Assembly (NCBI GenBank): GCA_001603165.1
Contig: LVBN01000123.1
Location: 1-39,510 of the forward strand
Length of the DNA: 39,510 bases
Source of the DNA: Spirochaetales bacterium Spiro_12
Lineage (GTDB): Bacteria; Spirochaetota; Spirochaetia; Treponematales; Rectinemataceae
Direction of reading: 5' to 3'
Positions 7,844-15,158 of this stretch are shown in pieces. Position numbers and translations under genes: made by a program. The first letter of the stretch is position 1. Every line of letters begins with the position of its first letter. The notes under the pieces are model-generated. The model was given only the letters and a program-made list of their open reading frames with translations. It was not told the origin of the DNA and searched no databases.

Positions 7844-9076
7844 TCATTCGTCCAAAAAGGCGATCTCTTCGGGCCGTGCCACGACATGGGGGCAGCCCTT
7901 GCCCAGGATGCTTTCGACTTTTTCGGTTCTTTCTCCCTTAATCTGGGCTATTTCGGCCGAAGAAAAACTGGATATGAGCTTGGCGCTCCTGTTGACCAGC
8001 ACTACCGAGTTTTTGCCGAAATCGCCCTCCACGGCCAGGACACCCCGGGGCAGCAGGGACTTATGTGCCTTCATGGCGGCGAGGGCTCCCTCGTCTACCG
8101 TGATACTACCCTTAGGTTGGGAGTTTTTAAGCCACCGTATCCTGTTTTTCAAGGCGCCTTCGGCGTCGAAGAGGGTGCCGATAGCCTCTCCGGCAAGGAG
8201 TCTGGCTATAACCCGCTGTTCCCGTCCATGGGCGATGACTACCCGGCATCCCGCGTCCCGGGCGATCTCCACCGCCGCCAGCTTGGTCTTCATGCCGCCG
8301 GTGGAAAACTCCGAACCTCGGTCGCCCGCGAAAGAACGCTGTTCGCCGGTGAGCTTGCGCACATAGGGTACCGGTTTTGCCCGGGGATTCGTCCTGGGAT
8401 CGGCATCGTAGAGATAATCCACGTCCGAAAGGATTATAAGAAGATCGGCGCCGATTTTACTGGCAACATAGGCGGAAAGCCTGTCGTTGTCGCCGAAGGC
8501 GTTTCCTATTTCCGCGGTGGATAGCGTATCGTTTTCGTTGAAAACCGGCACGACCCGGTCGGCTAAAAGGGTTTCGATGGTAGCCTGGAGATTGAGATAG
8601 GAAGCCCTGTCGTCCCAGGCGTCCCGGGTCACCAAGAGCTGAGCGGCGGTGAGGCCGTAGACGCCAAAGGCTTTGCGGTATTCTTCCATAAGGATGGGTT
8701 GGCCGATGGCGGCGCAGGCTTGACGCATCCTGACCTCGGTAAGTCGCTTCGTGATGCCCAGCTCCCGGGCGCCCATTCCTATGGCTCCCGACGTGACGAG
8801 AATCAACTGTTTGCCCGCGGCCACCAGCTGGGAAAACTGTTCCGCCACCTGGTGTATGTAGGCGCTGTCCACTCCGCCCCGGCCCGTGTCGGTTCCGGAG
8901 GGCTTGTGGGAGCGGGTGAGCCGGGCGGGGGCGTCTTTCGGTTTTGTTATGGTCGCGGTGCCTATTTTGACGACGATCCGAGTCGCCGCGGCCAGGGCGG
9001 CCCTGGCCGCCCTGGCCGCGGCTTCCTCATTGTCCTCGCCGATGGTGGTTGTATTTACCGTATCGAGTTGATCCAT
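7844..9076 (-). CDS. proB: Glutamate 5-kinase with C-terminal PUA domain
   Basis: ProB phosphorylates glutamate, the first step of proline synthesis. The amino-acid-kinase domain shows IVVKIGTATI (about 33-42), LILVTSGAIGMGARELG, VPVFNENDTLS and FGDNDRLSAYVA. The C-terminal part (about 320-400) is a PUA domain (LLPRGVLAVEGDF). The protein has 410 residues against about 370 for PUA-containing relatives. It has an alanine/arginine-rich leader (EEAAARAARAALAAATR) and an insertion (PKDAPARLTRSHKPSGTDTG) right after the first strand, where other ProBs have a short loop. The start follows the proA stop by one base (TGA T ATG) with GAGAGGGG inside the end of proA, so the two are translationally coupled. 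The leader is encoded by a 38-bp near-perfect palindrome. Confidence 0.93.
   Translation of the reverse strand: MDQLDTVNTTTIGEDNEEAAARAARAALAAATRIVVKIGTATITKPKDAPARLTRSHKPSGTDTGRGGVDSAYIHQVAEQFSQLVAAGKQLILVTSGAIGMGARELGITKRLTEVRMRQACAAIGQPILMEEYRKAFGVYGLTAAQLLVTRDAWDDRASYLNLQATIETLLADRVVPVFNENDTLSTAEIGNAFGDNDRLSAYVASKIGADLLIILSDVDYLYDADPRTNPRAKPVPYVRKLTGEQRSFAGDRGSEFSTGGMKTKLAAVEIARDAGCRVVIAHGREQRVIARLLAGEAIGTLFDAEGALKNRIRWLKNSQPKGSITVDEGALAAMKAHKSLLPRGVLAVEGDFGKNSVVLVNRSAKLISSFSSAEIAQIKGERTEKVESILGKGCPHVVARPEEIAFLDE
8985..9022. repeat. 38-bp inverted repeat inside the 5' end of proB
   Basis: GCCGCGGCCAGGGCGGC (8985-9001) and its exact reverse complement (9006-9022) are separated by four bases, CCTG. 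The palindrome lies about 55-90 bases into proB and encodes the alanine-rich leader. In the mRNA it would form a very stable hairpin just downstream of the translation start. Confidence 0.8.
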
Positions 9077-9077
9077 A

Positions 9078-10442
9078 TCACCGCCCCTCTCCGTCCAGCG
9101 GAAGATCCTTGTGCGAAAAGCTTCGTTTGCCGGAAGCGTAATCGGCCACGATCTGGCCTGAGCCTTCCAGAAGCCATTTGTAGCTTAAAAGCCCCTGAAG
9201 TCCCATAGGCCCCCTGGCATGGAGCTTGCCGGTGGAAATTCCCACCTCCGCACCCAGGCCGTATCGATATCCGTCGGCGAAGCGGGTGCTGGCGTTATGG
9301 TAAACGGACGACGAATCCACCCCCGCCATGAAGCCGGCGGCGGCTTGGCCAGAGGCCGATACGATGGCGTCGGTATGGCCGGAGCCGTATTGATTGATAT
9401 GATCGATCGCATCTTCCAGGGAATCGACGATTTTCACCGCCATACGGGTATCCAGATATTCCACGGCCCAATCCTCGTCCCTCTTGATTGAATATGCCGG
9501 CAATGTCCGCGCCGCTTGGGCCCGAGGCTGATTGGCTTCGTCGGCCCTTTCCGTTTCTTGTAAGAGCAGGGTCTCGCAGCGGGGGCAGATATCCAGACGT
9601 ACCCCAGCCTCGGCCAGGGCCGAAAGGAGGGGAGGAAGCCCCTTTTCGGCGTAATCCTTATGGATAAGCAGGACCTCCGCCGCGTTGCAGGCGGCTGGAT
9701 ACTGAGTTTTGGAATCGATGGCGATAGCGCTGGCCATGTTTGGATCGGCGTCCTTATGAATGTACACATGGCAAACCCCGTCGGAATGTCCCAAAACAGG
9801 GATTCGGCTGGTGGCTTGGATACGGGCGACGAATTCCTTGGATCCCCTGGGGATCACCAGGTCGACATAAGCGTCCAGGCGCAAAAGGTTTCCGATTTCC
9901 TCCCTGGTCTCCAAGGCCACGAGCCAGTCGGAAGGCAGGCCGGCGGCCTCGCCGGCCCGGGCGATAATCGCGGACAAAACCCGATTGGTTTCCCGGGCTT
10001 CGCTTCCGCCTTTCAGGACGATGGCGTTGCCGCTTTTCGCGGCCAGCGAGGCCATCTGCACCAGGGCGTCGGGCCTGCTTTCGAAAATAGTCGCGATGAG
10101 CCCTATGGGACAGGATACCCGGCGTAATACGAGACCTTCGTCCAGGAGCCGGGCCTCCAAAAACCTGCCGCAGGGGTCGGGCAGTTTTATGAGCGCTTCG
10201 ATTCCTCTCAGGGCTTCGTCTATTTTGGCGCCGCCGAAGCTCAGCCGCTTGAGCAAGGGCGAAGGCAGGGCGGAACGTTCCGCCGCGGCCATATCGGCGG
10301 CGTTCGCCGACTCGATCTCGGCCCTGGACTCATCGATGCGCCGGGCTATGGCGCCCAGCGCCCTATCCTTGACTTCGGAGCCGATACCGAGAAAAGCCGC
10401 GGCGGCCTTCGACCCCAGCTTGACTCTCTGTTCTGTATCCAT
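9078..10442 (-). CDS. proA: Gamma-glutamyl phosphate reductase
   Basis: ProA reduces glutamyl 5-phosphate to glutamate semialdehyde with NADPH, the second step of proline synthesis. The 454-residue protein shows the aldehyde-dehydrogenase fold with VLKGGSEARETNR (about 143-154), the catalytic cysteine at about residue 252 in YPAACNAAE, and the C-terminal ASTRFADGYRYGLGAEVGISTGKLHARGPMG. It is longer than the usual ~417 residues, with extra sequence around 300-330 (LLLQETERADEANQPRAQAA). I chose ATG 10442, which gives the expected N-terminal helix; a TTG 36 bases upstream is an alternative. Neither start has a clear ribosome-binding site. proB follows after one base. Confidence 0.93.
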   Translation of the reverse strand: MDTEQRVKLGSKAAAAFLGIGSEVKDRALGAIARRIDESRAEIESANAADMAAAERSALPSPLLKRLSFGGAKIDEALRGIEALIKLPDPCGRFLEARLLDEGLVLRRVSCPIGLIATIFESRPDALVQMASLAAKSGNAIVLKGGSEARETNRVLSAIIARAGEAAGLPSDWLVALETREEIGNLLRLDAYVDLVIPRGSKEFVARIQATSRIPVLGHSDGVCHVYIHKDADPNMASAIAIDSKTQYPAACNAAEVLLIHKDYAEKGLPPLLSALAEAGVRLDICPRCETLLLQETERADEANQPRAQAARTLPAYSIKRDEDWAVEYLDTRMAVKIVDSLEDAIDHINQYGSGHTDAIVSASGQAAAGFMAGVDSSSVYHNASTRFADGYRYGLGAEVGISTGKLHARGPMGLQGLLSYKWLLEGSGQIVADYASGKRSFSHKDLPLDGEGR

Positions 10443-10459
10443 GGGCGCCAGAGTATCAG

Positions 10460-10532
10460 AAAAAAAACCTATCGCCAACGGGAGCCGGCGTCCGCGCCTG
10501 ACGGGGTGAGCGCGGACGCCGACCGGGCTCCC
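10460..10532 (-). promoter_or_regulatory. Leader hairpin and T-run upstream of proA (possible attenuator)
   Basis: On the minus strand GGCGTCCGCGC and GCGCGGACGCC (plus-strand 10487-10497 and 10510-10520) form an 11-bp stem. It is extended by GGGAGCC/GGCTCCC (10480-10486, 10526-10532) across a 5-base bulge. Twelve bases further downstream in the proA direction is a run of eight T (10467-10460), 18 bases before the proA ATG. The arrangement resembles a terminator or attenuator, but the gap between stem and T-run is long for a classical one. Confidence 0.45.
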
Positions 10533-10658
10533 TTCCGCGCGCCCGCTACCCTACTCTCTCCGGCGGCGGAACCCTCGCGGGCGAGATCGTATGGGGCCGG
10601 AACGGCCGCCCCGGGCGGAAGATAAAGGTTGACGAGGGCGAACGATGCCTATACCCTT

Positions 10659-10796
10659 TAACCATAAGTCGCTGCATCGAAGATTGTTGAAAAGGTTCCT
10701 GAGACAGCGCCGCAGGGAATTGTCCTTAGCCCGAGCCGCCTTCCGTCCTCATTCCCTCCTTCTCTCAACAATCTTCGATGCAGGTACTAACCATAA
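10659..10796. repeat. 9-bp direct repeat flanking MITE copy 1 (probable target-site duplication)
   Basis: TAACCATAA occurs at 10659-10667 and again at 10788-10796, exactly bracketing the element at 10668-10787. An identical 9-mer at both edges of an element with terminal inverted repeats is the usual footprint of transposition. Copy 2 shows no such duplication. Confidence 0.65.
10668..10787. mobile_element. MITE-like element, copy 1 (~120 bp, 18-bp perfect terminal inverted repeats)
   Basis: TGCATCGAAGATTGTTGA (10673-10690) and its exact reverse complement (10765-10782) form the termini. Five further bases on each side (GTCGC, GGTAC) are partly inverted-repeat as well. The interior is GC-rich and has no meaningful reading frame. 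A second copy in the same orientation lies at 25465-25596 with a conserved interior (ACAGCGCCGCAGGG, ATTGTCCTTA, CCCGAGCCGCCTT), so the whole element is a repeat, not only its ends. It is flanked by TAACCATAA on both sides. It sits in the leader of the gene at 10831. No transposase is in the window, so it would be a non-autonomous element; a REP-like RNA hairpin is the alternative. Confidence 0.7.
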
Positions 10797-10830
10797 CGGC
10801 GCGGCCTCGCAGCAGCCGCAGGGAGGATGA

Positions 10831-11532
10831 ATGGAAGCGAAAAAATCCTTCGACAAGGAATCCGATTATTTCAACCCCGGCCCCGGGACCTTGACGATCA
10901 GCTTTCTCGGCCACGGATCCCTGGCCATGGAGTTGGACGATTTTGTGGTCTACGTGGACGCGGTGAGCGATTACGGGATTTATACGAGATATCCCAAGGC
11001 CGACCTTATTCTCGTGACCCACGAACATGCGGACCATCTGGACGGCGGGGTGATAAAAACAGTGAGCAAGCCGGGGACGAGGCTCGTTCTCTCCCCGCCA
11101 GCCAGAAACAAGCTGGGAACCGGCGAGGTTTTGAGGCATGGAGAGACGCTGAAAATTCCCGTGCCGTCGTGGAAAAGCGAAATCGAAATAAAGGCGGTGC
11201 CCGCTTACAATATCAGCGAGGGGCGTACGCATTTTCACCCCGAGGGCAGGGGGGACAACGGGTATCTTCTTGGCATCGGTTCGCTGCGGATCTATCTGGC
11301 CGGCGACACCGAGGACATCCCCGAGATGAGCGATCTCGGTCCTGTGGATATCGCCTTTCTGCCGATGAACCAGCCGTACACGATGTTGCCGGAGCAGGTG
11401 GCGTCCGCCGCCCGACGCATCAAGCCCTCGATCCTCTATCCTTACCACTACGGAAACAGCGATACCGCCCGCTTGCTGAAACTTTTGGAAGACGAAAAAG
11501 ATATGGAGATTCGAATACGTAAAATGCAGTGA
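10831..11532 (+). CDS. MBL-fold metal-dependent hydrolase (UlaG/YtkL-like, COG2220 type)
   Basis: The 233-residue protein carries the metallo-beta-lactamase signature THEHADHLDGG (His64, His66, Asp68, His69). Other metal-ligand positions follow at the strands ending YLAGDTEDIPE and YPYHYGNSDT. The fold and length fit the UlaG-like group, which includes L-ascorbate-6-phosphate lactonase and many uncharacterised hydrolases. LAGDTEDIPEM...DIAFLPMNQPYTM is a very typical stretch of that group. It is a single gene, divergent from proA, with GGGAGG before the ATG (an ATG four bases upstream is in another frame). The substrate is unknown. A GC-rich hairpin follows the stop. Confidence 0.82.
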   Translation: MEAKKSFDKESDYFNPGPGTLTISFLGHGSLAMELDDFVVYVDAVSDYGIYTRYPKADLILVTHEHADHLDGGVIKTVSKPGTRLVLSPPARNKLGTGEVLRHGETLKIPVPSWKSEIEIKAVPAYNISEGRTHFHPEGRGDNGYLLGIGSLRIYLAGDTEDIPEMSDLGPVDIAFLPMNQPYTMLPEQVASAARRIKPSILYPYHYGNSDTARLLKLLEDEKDMEIRIRKMQ

Positions 11533-11916
11533 TCCCGGGAAAAACGCCGCCCCGGGGATTCCGGCCGCCGGGGCGCCTCCGACACTCTCGAAAGTTCAGA
11601 AAGGAGCGGCGATTTTCGCGGTCACGTTGACCGATTTTGTTGATTCGAATGTGGCGCGCAACGCTATGCTTTGGCTTTACTATATTTGAGAAAATGGCTG
11701 GATTTGGCCCGTTTCTCGACGGAACCTCCTCTATTGCCCTCGAAGGCTTCCGGCGGCGCTTTTTATCGAACTAAAAAGCACCTAATAATCTTGGAAATCA
11801 AGGTTGACTTGCCGCTTTTTGACCGTATAATGGATTTCCAGAGGGCGCTTGGAGGTTTCTCATCTGTTTGATCCTCTAATAGCGACGACATATATAGTTT
11901 CCCCTGGAGTAACTTA
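11533..11916. other. 384-bp intergenic region with hairpin, palindrome and promoter
   Basis: Just after the MBL gene CGCCCCGG (11548-11555) pairs with CCGGGGCG (11568-11575), a terminator-like stem without a T-tract. CGGTCA-CGT-TGACCG (11619-11633) is a compact palindrome followed by ATTTTGTTG, either a weak terminator or an operator. The region then becomes AT-rich. A 66-codon frame at 11671-11871 has no recognisable protein features and crosses the promoter at 11804-11831, so I do not call it. No RNA gene is recognisable. Confidence 0.5.
11804..11831 (+). promoter_or_regulatory. Strong sigma-70 promoter of the HAD-MBL-Dpp operon
   Basis: TTGACT (11804-11809) and a perfect TATAAT (11826-11831) are separated by 16 bases. 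The predicted start near 11838 leaves a leader of about 80 bases before the GTG at 11917. It is the best promoter in the window and probably drives the nine-gene operon to 20516. Confidence 0.75.
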
Positions 11917-12618
11917 GTGGCCGTCGGATTTATATGGTTCGATCTTGGATACACCCTTCTTTATAACGAGAGGGAAAAGCTCTTTAATCAGCTGATTACC
12001 GACCGCGGATATCGGCGGAGCGAGGGCCAGATAGAATTGGCCTTTCACGTCGTTGATAAAAGGTTTATGCGGGAATACCCGGGCTTGCTGGGAACTCCGG
12101 CCAAGAAATTCATGCCCCGTTACTTCGCCCAACTCTGCGAATACCTTGAAATCGACGGAGATCTGACAAGCTTTCTCAACCAGTGGCTCAAGGCATGGGA
12201 GGAAAACAGGCTGGAATGGCTGGCCTATCCCTTCGTGCCGGGGCTGTTGAAAGAACTCCGATCCCGGGGCTTCAGGCTGGGGGTCATTTCGAACTGGGAT
12301 CCTGGCGCCAGGGATATCCTCGTCCGGCGGGGAATACTGGAGTTTTTCGAAACGACGATTATTTCAAGCGAAGTCGGAGCCGTAAAACCGAATCGCGAAA
12401 TCTTCGAAATAGCCTTGGAGAAGGCTTCGGTCAAAGCTGAAAATTGTCTTTACGTGGGCGATAATTACTACGATGACGCCGTGGGAGCGAGTTCGGTGGG
12501 CATGGGGTATCGAATCATCAATCGATTCGATACTTTCGGCGTTGAGGAGTTGGACAGCTCCATCCTCATTCGCGATGTCACCGAGTTGCTGCCCTATCTG
12601 GAAAAGGAGCGTCGATGA
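11917..12618 (+). CDS. HAD superfamily hydrolase (first of two paralogues)
   Basis: This 233-residue protein starts at GTG 11917, with GGAG seven bases upstream. HAD motif I is WFDLGYTLLY (nucleophile Asp9, with Gly where many HADs have the second Asp), motif II is VISNWD (about 123), motif III is the Lys in AVKPNREIF (about 158), and motif IV is VGDNYYDDAVGA (about 180). A helical C1-type cap (about 20-95) sits between motifs I and II. HAD enzymes usually hydrolyse phosphate monoesters. The next gene overlaps by ATGA. A paralogue of identical length lies at 13361 with about half its residues shared but strikingly different codon use. It probably dephosphorylates an intermediate of the compound taken up by the Dpp-type transporter. 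Confidence 0.85.
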   Translation: MAVGFIWFDLGYTLLYNEREKLFNQLITDRGYRRSEGQIELAFHVVDKRFMREYPGLLGTPAKKFMPRYFAQLCEYLEIDGDLTSFLNQWLKAWEENRLEWLAYPFVPGLLKELRSRGFRLGVISNWDPGARDILVRRGILEFFETTIISSEVGAVKPNREIFEIALEKASVKAENCLYVGDNYYDDAVGASSVGMGYRIINRFDTFGVEELDSSILIRDVTELLPYLEKERR

Positions 12619-13355
12619 GCGAATTCTCGCTGACCGTCATTGGCCATTGGGGCGCGTATCCTAATTGCGGGGAAGCGACCAGCTGCTATCTTCTCCAGGC
12701 GGAGGAGACTTCGGTTTTATTGGACTGCGGTTCGGGAGCCCTGTCGGTGCTCCAGGAGCACATGTCCCTGGCGGATATCGACGCGGTGATCTTGAGCCAT
12801 TATCATGCCGACCATATGGCCGACTTGGGCTGTCTCCAATACGCCGCGTTGATCGATATGGACCTGCACAGGCGGCAAAATCCCCTGATGGTCTACGGTC
12901 ACGACGAATACGCACACACGAATATCTTAAGCTTTAGAGACTGCGTTCTGGGGGCGACCTATAACAGGAACAGTCTGTTGGAGATTGGCCCCTTCAGGTT
13001 CAGCTTCGTGCCTACCGCTCACCCCGATCCCTGCTTTGCCATCCGGGCCGACTGCGGTTCGGCCTCCCTGGTGTACTCCGGCGATACCGAACCTTGTTGG
13101 GAACTGGTACCCTTTTCCGAAGGCGCCGACCTTTTGCTCTGCGAAACCAGCCTTTACGATCTTTATAAAGGCAAGATCCCCGGGCACATGAGCGCGGGTG
13201 AGGCGGGCGAACTCGCCCTCGCCGCGGGCGTCGGCAGGCTCGTCGCCACCCACCTGCCTCACTGGGGGGTGCATAACGAACTTTTGGCCCAAGCCAAGGC
13301 CGCTTTCGGCGGCGAAACGTTGCTAGCGCAAAAGTTACTGCATCTGGAGTTGTAA
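12615..13355 (+). CDS. MBL-fold hydrolase (YhfI/PhnP/RNase Z-like)
   Basis: The 246-residue protein shows SHYHADHMADL (His62, His64, Asp66, His67), a later histidine in PTAHPDPCF (about 138), YSGDTEPC (about 158) and THLPHW (about 218). Together these make a full two-metal site. The N-terminus LTVIGHWGAYPNCGEATSCYLL is typical of the YhfI/RNase Z-related branch, whose characterised relatives include phosphodiesterases such as PhnP and tRNase Z. It starts inside the stop codon of the upstream HAD gene (ATGA), and its C-terminus carries the GGAG that serves the second HAD gene. Within this operon a phosphodiesterase role upstream of the HAD phosphatases is plausible, but inferred. Confidence 0.83.
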   Translation: MSEFSLTVIGHWGAYPNCGEATSCYLLQAEETSVLLDCGSGALSVLQEHMSLADIDAVILSHYHADHMADLGCLQYAALIDMDLHRRQNPLMVYGHDEYAHTNILSFRDCVLGATYNRNSLLEIGPFRFSFVPTAHPDPCFAIRADCGSASLVYSGDTEPCWELVPFSEGADLLLCETSLYDLYKGKIPGHMSAGEAGELALAAGVGRLVATHLPHWGVHNELLAQAKAAFGGETLLAQKLLHLEL

Positions 13356-13360
13356 TCATT

Positions 13361-14062
13361 ATGGGATATAATTTTGTTTGGTTCGATATAGGATATACTC
13401 TTCTCTATATAAAACGAGAAGAGCCCTTTAGAACCTTACTCGCCGAATTTGGCTATGAGAGATCTTTAGAGGAGGTCGATAGAGCATTTCACAGTGTGGC
13501 TAAGCTCTTCATGAGGGAATATCCAGGTGTTCTAGGAAGACCTTTTGAGCACTATTTACCATGGTATATGGGATTCCTGTGCAATTATCTTGACATCGAT
13601 GGTGACGTATTCTCGATATGTGTGCGCTGGAAGGAGATTTGGAGAAGTTTCAATCCTTTGTGGCACCCGTATCCTCAGGCTTTGCCTACAATAAAAAAAA
13701 TGATATCCATGGGTTTGGGTGTCGGGATAATATCTAATTGGGACTTGTCGGCTCGATCTGTTCTCGCAGACGCAGGACTGCTGGATTTTATTAATCCTTG
13801 TATAATTTCCAGTGAAGTGGGATTTTCAAAACCATCGAAAGAAATTTTCAATATTGCGCTTGAGAAGGCTGGCGGTGATGCCGCAAAATCTCTTTATATC
13901 GGCGATAATTATTATGACGATGCGCTAGGCGCAGCTTCGGTAGGTATGGATTCCTTGATCATTAATCGATTTGGTAAATTTGGAGTAGAGGAGCTACAGG
14001 GGCAAAAACTAATAAACAATGTTGCTGAGGTCTTACCATTTATTGAGAAAGGGTATAAATGA
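13361..14062 (+). CDS. HAD superfamily hydrolase (second paralogue, AT-rich)
   Basis: The 233 residues match the protein at 11917 along their whole length. Examples are WFDIGYTLLY, FMREYPGVLGRP, IISNWD, IISSEVGFSKPSKEIF, YIGDNYYDDALGAASVGM and FGVEEL. All HAD motifs are kept, so it should be an active phosphatase-like enzyme. Its codons are far richer in A and T than those of the first paralogue five bases upstream of the intervening MBL gene's end. The change begins at the first codons of this gene and lasts to about 18670. This points to acquisition from a donor of different composition, not a recent tandem duplication. The ribosome-binding site is GGAG at 13346-13349. Confidence 0.85.
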   Translation: MGYNFVWFDIGYTLLYIKREEPFRTLLAEFGYERSLEEVDRAFHSVAKLFMREYPGVLGRPFEHYLPWYMGFLCNYLDIDGDVFSICVRWKEIWRSFNPLWHPYPQALPTIKKMISMGLGVGIISNWDLSARSVLADAGLLDFINPCIISSEVGFSKPSKEIFNIALEKAGGDAAKSLYIGDNYYDDALGAASVGMDSLIINRFGKFGVEELQGQKLINNVAEVLPFIEKGYK

Positions 14063-14163
14063 AAAGGTTAACAGTATTTTCCAAGAATTTTAACGCTCAT
14101 TTAGCGAAAATAGCATTAAAATGGATAATCGAAAAGGACTATTGGTTTGCGGGCACCGAATGA
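14059..14163 (+). pseudogene. 34-codon frame at an ATGA junction, possible remnant of an MBL gene
   Basis: An ATG overlaps the stop of the second HAD gene as ATGA, just as the MBL gene overlaps the first HAD gene. It encodes 34 residues beginning MKRLTVF and ending WFAGTE. The start loosely resembles the LTVIG beginning of the MBL protein at 12615, then diverges. The 169-bp gap to the permease gene holds nothing else I recognise. It may be the stump of a second HAD-MBL pair or a chance frame; support is weak. Confidence 0.2.
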
Positions 14164-14231
14164 GTTTTATGTTGACAGGAGAAAGAAAGACTGAGTTTGA
14201 TGCACTATTTCTATGAAGGTAGGCAGGATTT

Positions 14232-15158
14232 ATGGATTTTGTGAAGTTTTTTGCCCGAAGGCTGGGAAGGCTTTTATTGACAGTTTTCATCATTTCCACA
14301 TTAGTTTTTTTCGTAGTAAGAGTAATCCCGGGAGACCCTGCCTTGATTATCGCAGGTATGGACGCGAGTCCTGAAGATGTTCAGGCGATCCGCGTAAAAC
14401 TTGGCACAGATAAGCCATTGCTTAGTCAGTATTTAGTATGGCTTTCTTCAATTGCACGTTTTGACTTTGGGACGACCCTGATATCTGGTGAACCTGTCAT
14501 AAAGTTGATAATGGAGCGTTTCCCCCTTACGCTTACTCTTGCCCTTCTAGGCATTTCGATCGGTATTTTCGTTGCTGTACCGCTGGGAGTCATGTCCGCC
14601 GTAAAACGATGGTCATTATGGGATTATTTTGGACTGGTTTTTTCTCAATTAGGCATGGCAATACCCAGTTTCTGGCTTGGAATGCTGCTTTTAATACTTT
14701 TTGCTGTTAAAATTCGCATACTTCCTCTTTTCGGGGCTGATACTCCTGCGCATTTCATATTGCCAGCGGTTTCCCTTGGGTTTGCCCGCGCGGCTATAAT
14801 ATTGAGAATGGCTCGGGCTTCGATGATCGAGGAATTATCGAAGGAATATATCATTACTGCACGAGCAAAAGGGCTGACTGAGCGAATGGTAAAATACAAA
14901 CATGCCCTTAAAAATGGCTTATTGCCCGTAATAACGGTAACTGGAATTCAATTTGGATATATGCTTGGGGGAGCTATCATCGTCGAACAGGTTTTCTCGA
15001 TGCCCGGCTTGGGCAGACTTTTCCTTTTCGGAATTTATCAACGGGATTTTACATTGATACAGGGAGGGGTTATTTTCGTTGCAATCATTTTTTCATTGGT
15101 CAATTTTCTCGCTGATATTCTTTACAGTATCGTAAATCCAAAGATAAGGGTCGAATGA
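14232..15158 (+). CDS. Dpp/Opp-type ABC transporter permease (DppB-like)
   Basis: The 308-residue inner-membrane protein has six membrane segments and the DppB hallmarks. These are an N-terminal segment followed by VVRVIPGDPALIIAGMDAS and a large periplasmic loop, then the EAA-loop EYIITARAKGLTERMV (about 215-230) that contacts the ATPases. The C-terminus EQVFSMPGLGRLFLFGI is typical. It belongs to the nickel/peptide/opine uptake family. Genes for the two ATPases follow by overlap; the partner permease is displaced to 18672, after the binding protein. Codon use is AT-rich, unlike that partner. AGGCAGGA lies before the ATG. Confidence 0.9.
   Translation: MDFVKFFARRLGRLLLTVFIISTLVFFVVRVIPGDPALIIAGMDASPEDVQAIRVKLGTDKPLLSQYLVWLSSIARFDFGTTLISGEPVIKLIMERFPLTLTLALLGISIGIFVAVPLGVMSAVKRWSLWDYFGLVFSQLGMAIPSFWLGMLLLILFAVKIRILPLFGADTPAHFILPAVSLGFARAAIILRMARASMIEELSKEYIITARAKGLTERMVKYKHALKNGLLPVITVTGIQFGYMLGGAIIVEQVFSMPGLGRLFLFGIYQRDFTLIQGGVIFVAIIFSLVNFLADILYSIVNPKIRVE

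Larger units (their letters stand above)
10443..10830. other. 388-bp divergent intergenic region between proA and an MBL-fold gene
   Basis: It holds, in order, a T8 run and a long hairpin on the proA side (10460-10532), a GC-rich stretch without a clear signal (10533-10628), and a weak plus-strand promoter candidate TTGACG (10629-10634) / TACCCT (10652-10657) with 17-base spacing. The MITE-like element (10668-10787) comes next, then GGGAGG (10821-10826) serving the gene at 10831. Any transcript from the weak promoter would carry the whole element in its 5' leader. Confidence 0.6.

Noticed and set aside
7702-7887. 61-codon minus frame between the GntR gene and proB
   Set aside because: No ribosome-binding site or motif; it overlaps the end of proB in another phase.
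10645-10830. 61-codon plus frame spanning the MITE copy 1
   Set aside because: It consists mainly of the inverted-repeat element and has no ribosome-binding site or domain.
11671-11871. 66-codon plus frame before the HAD operon
   Set aside because: It covers the promoter at 11804-11831 and has no clear ribosome-binding site or recognisable features.
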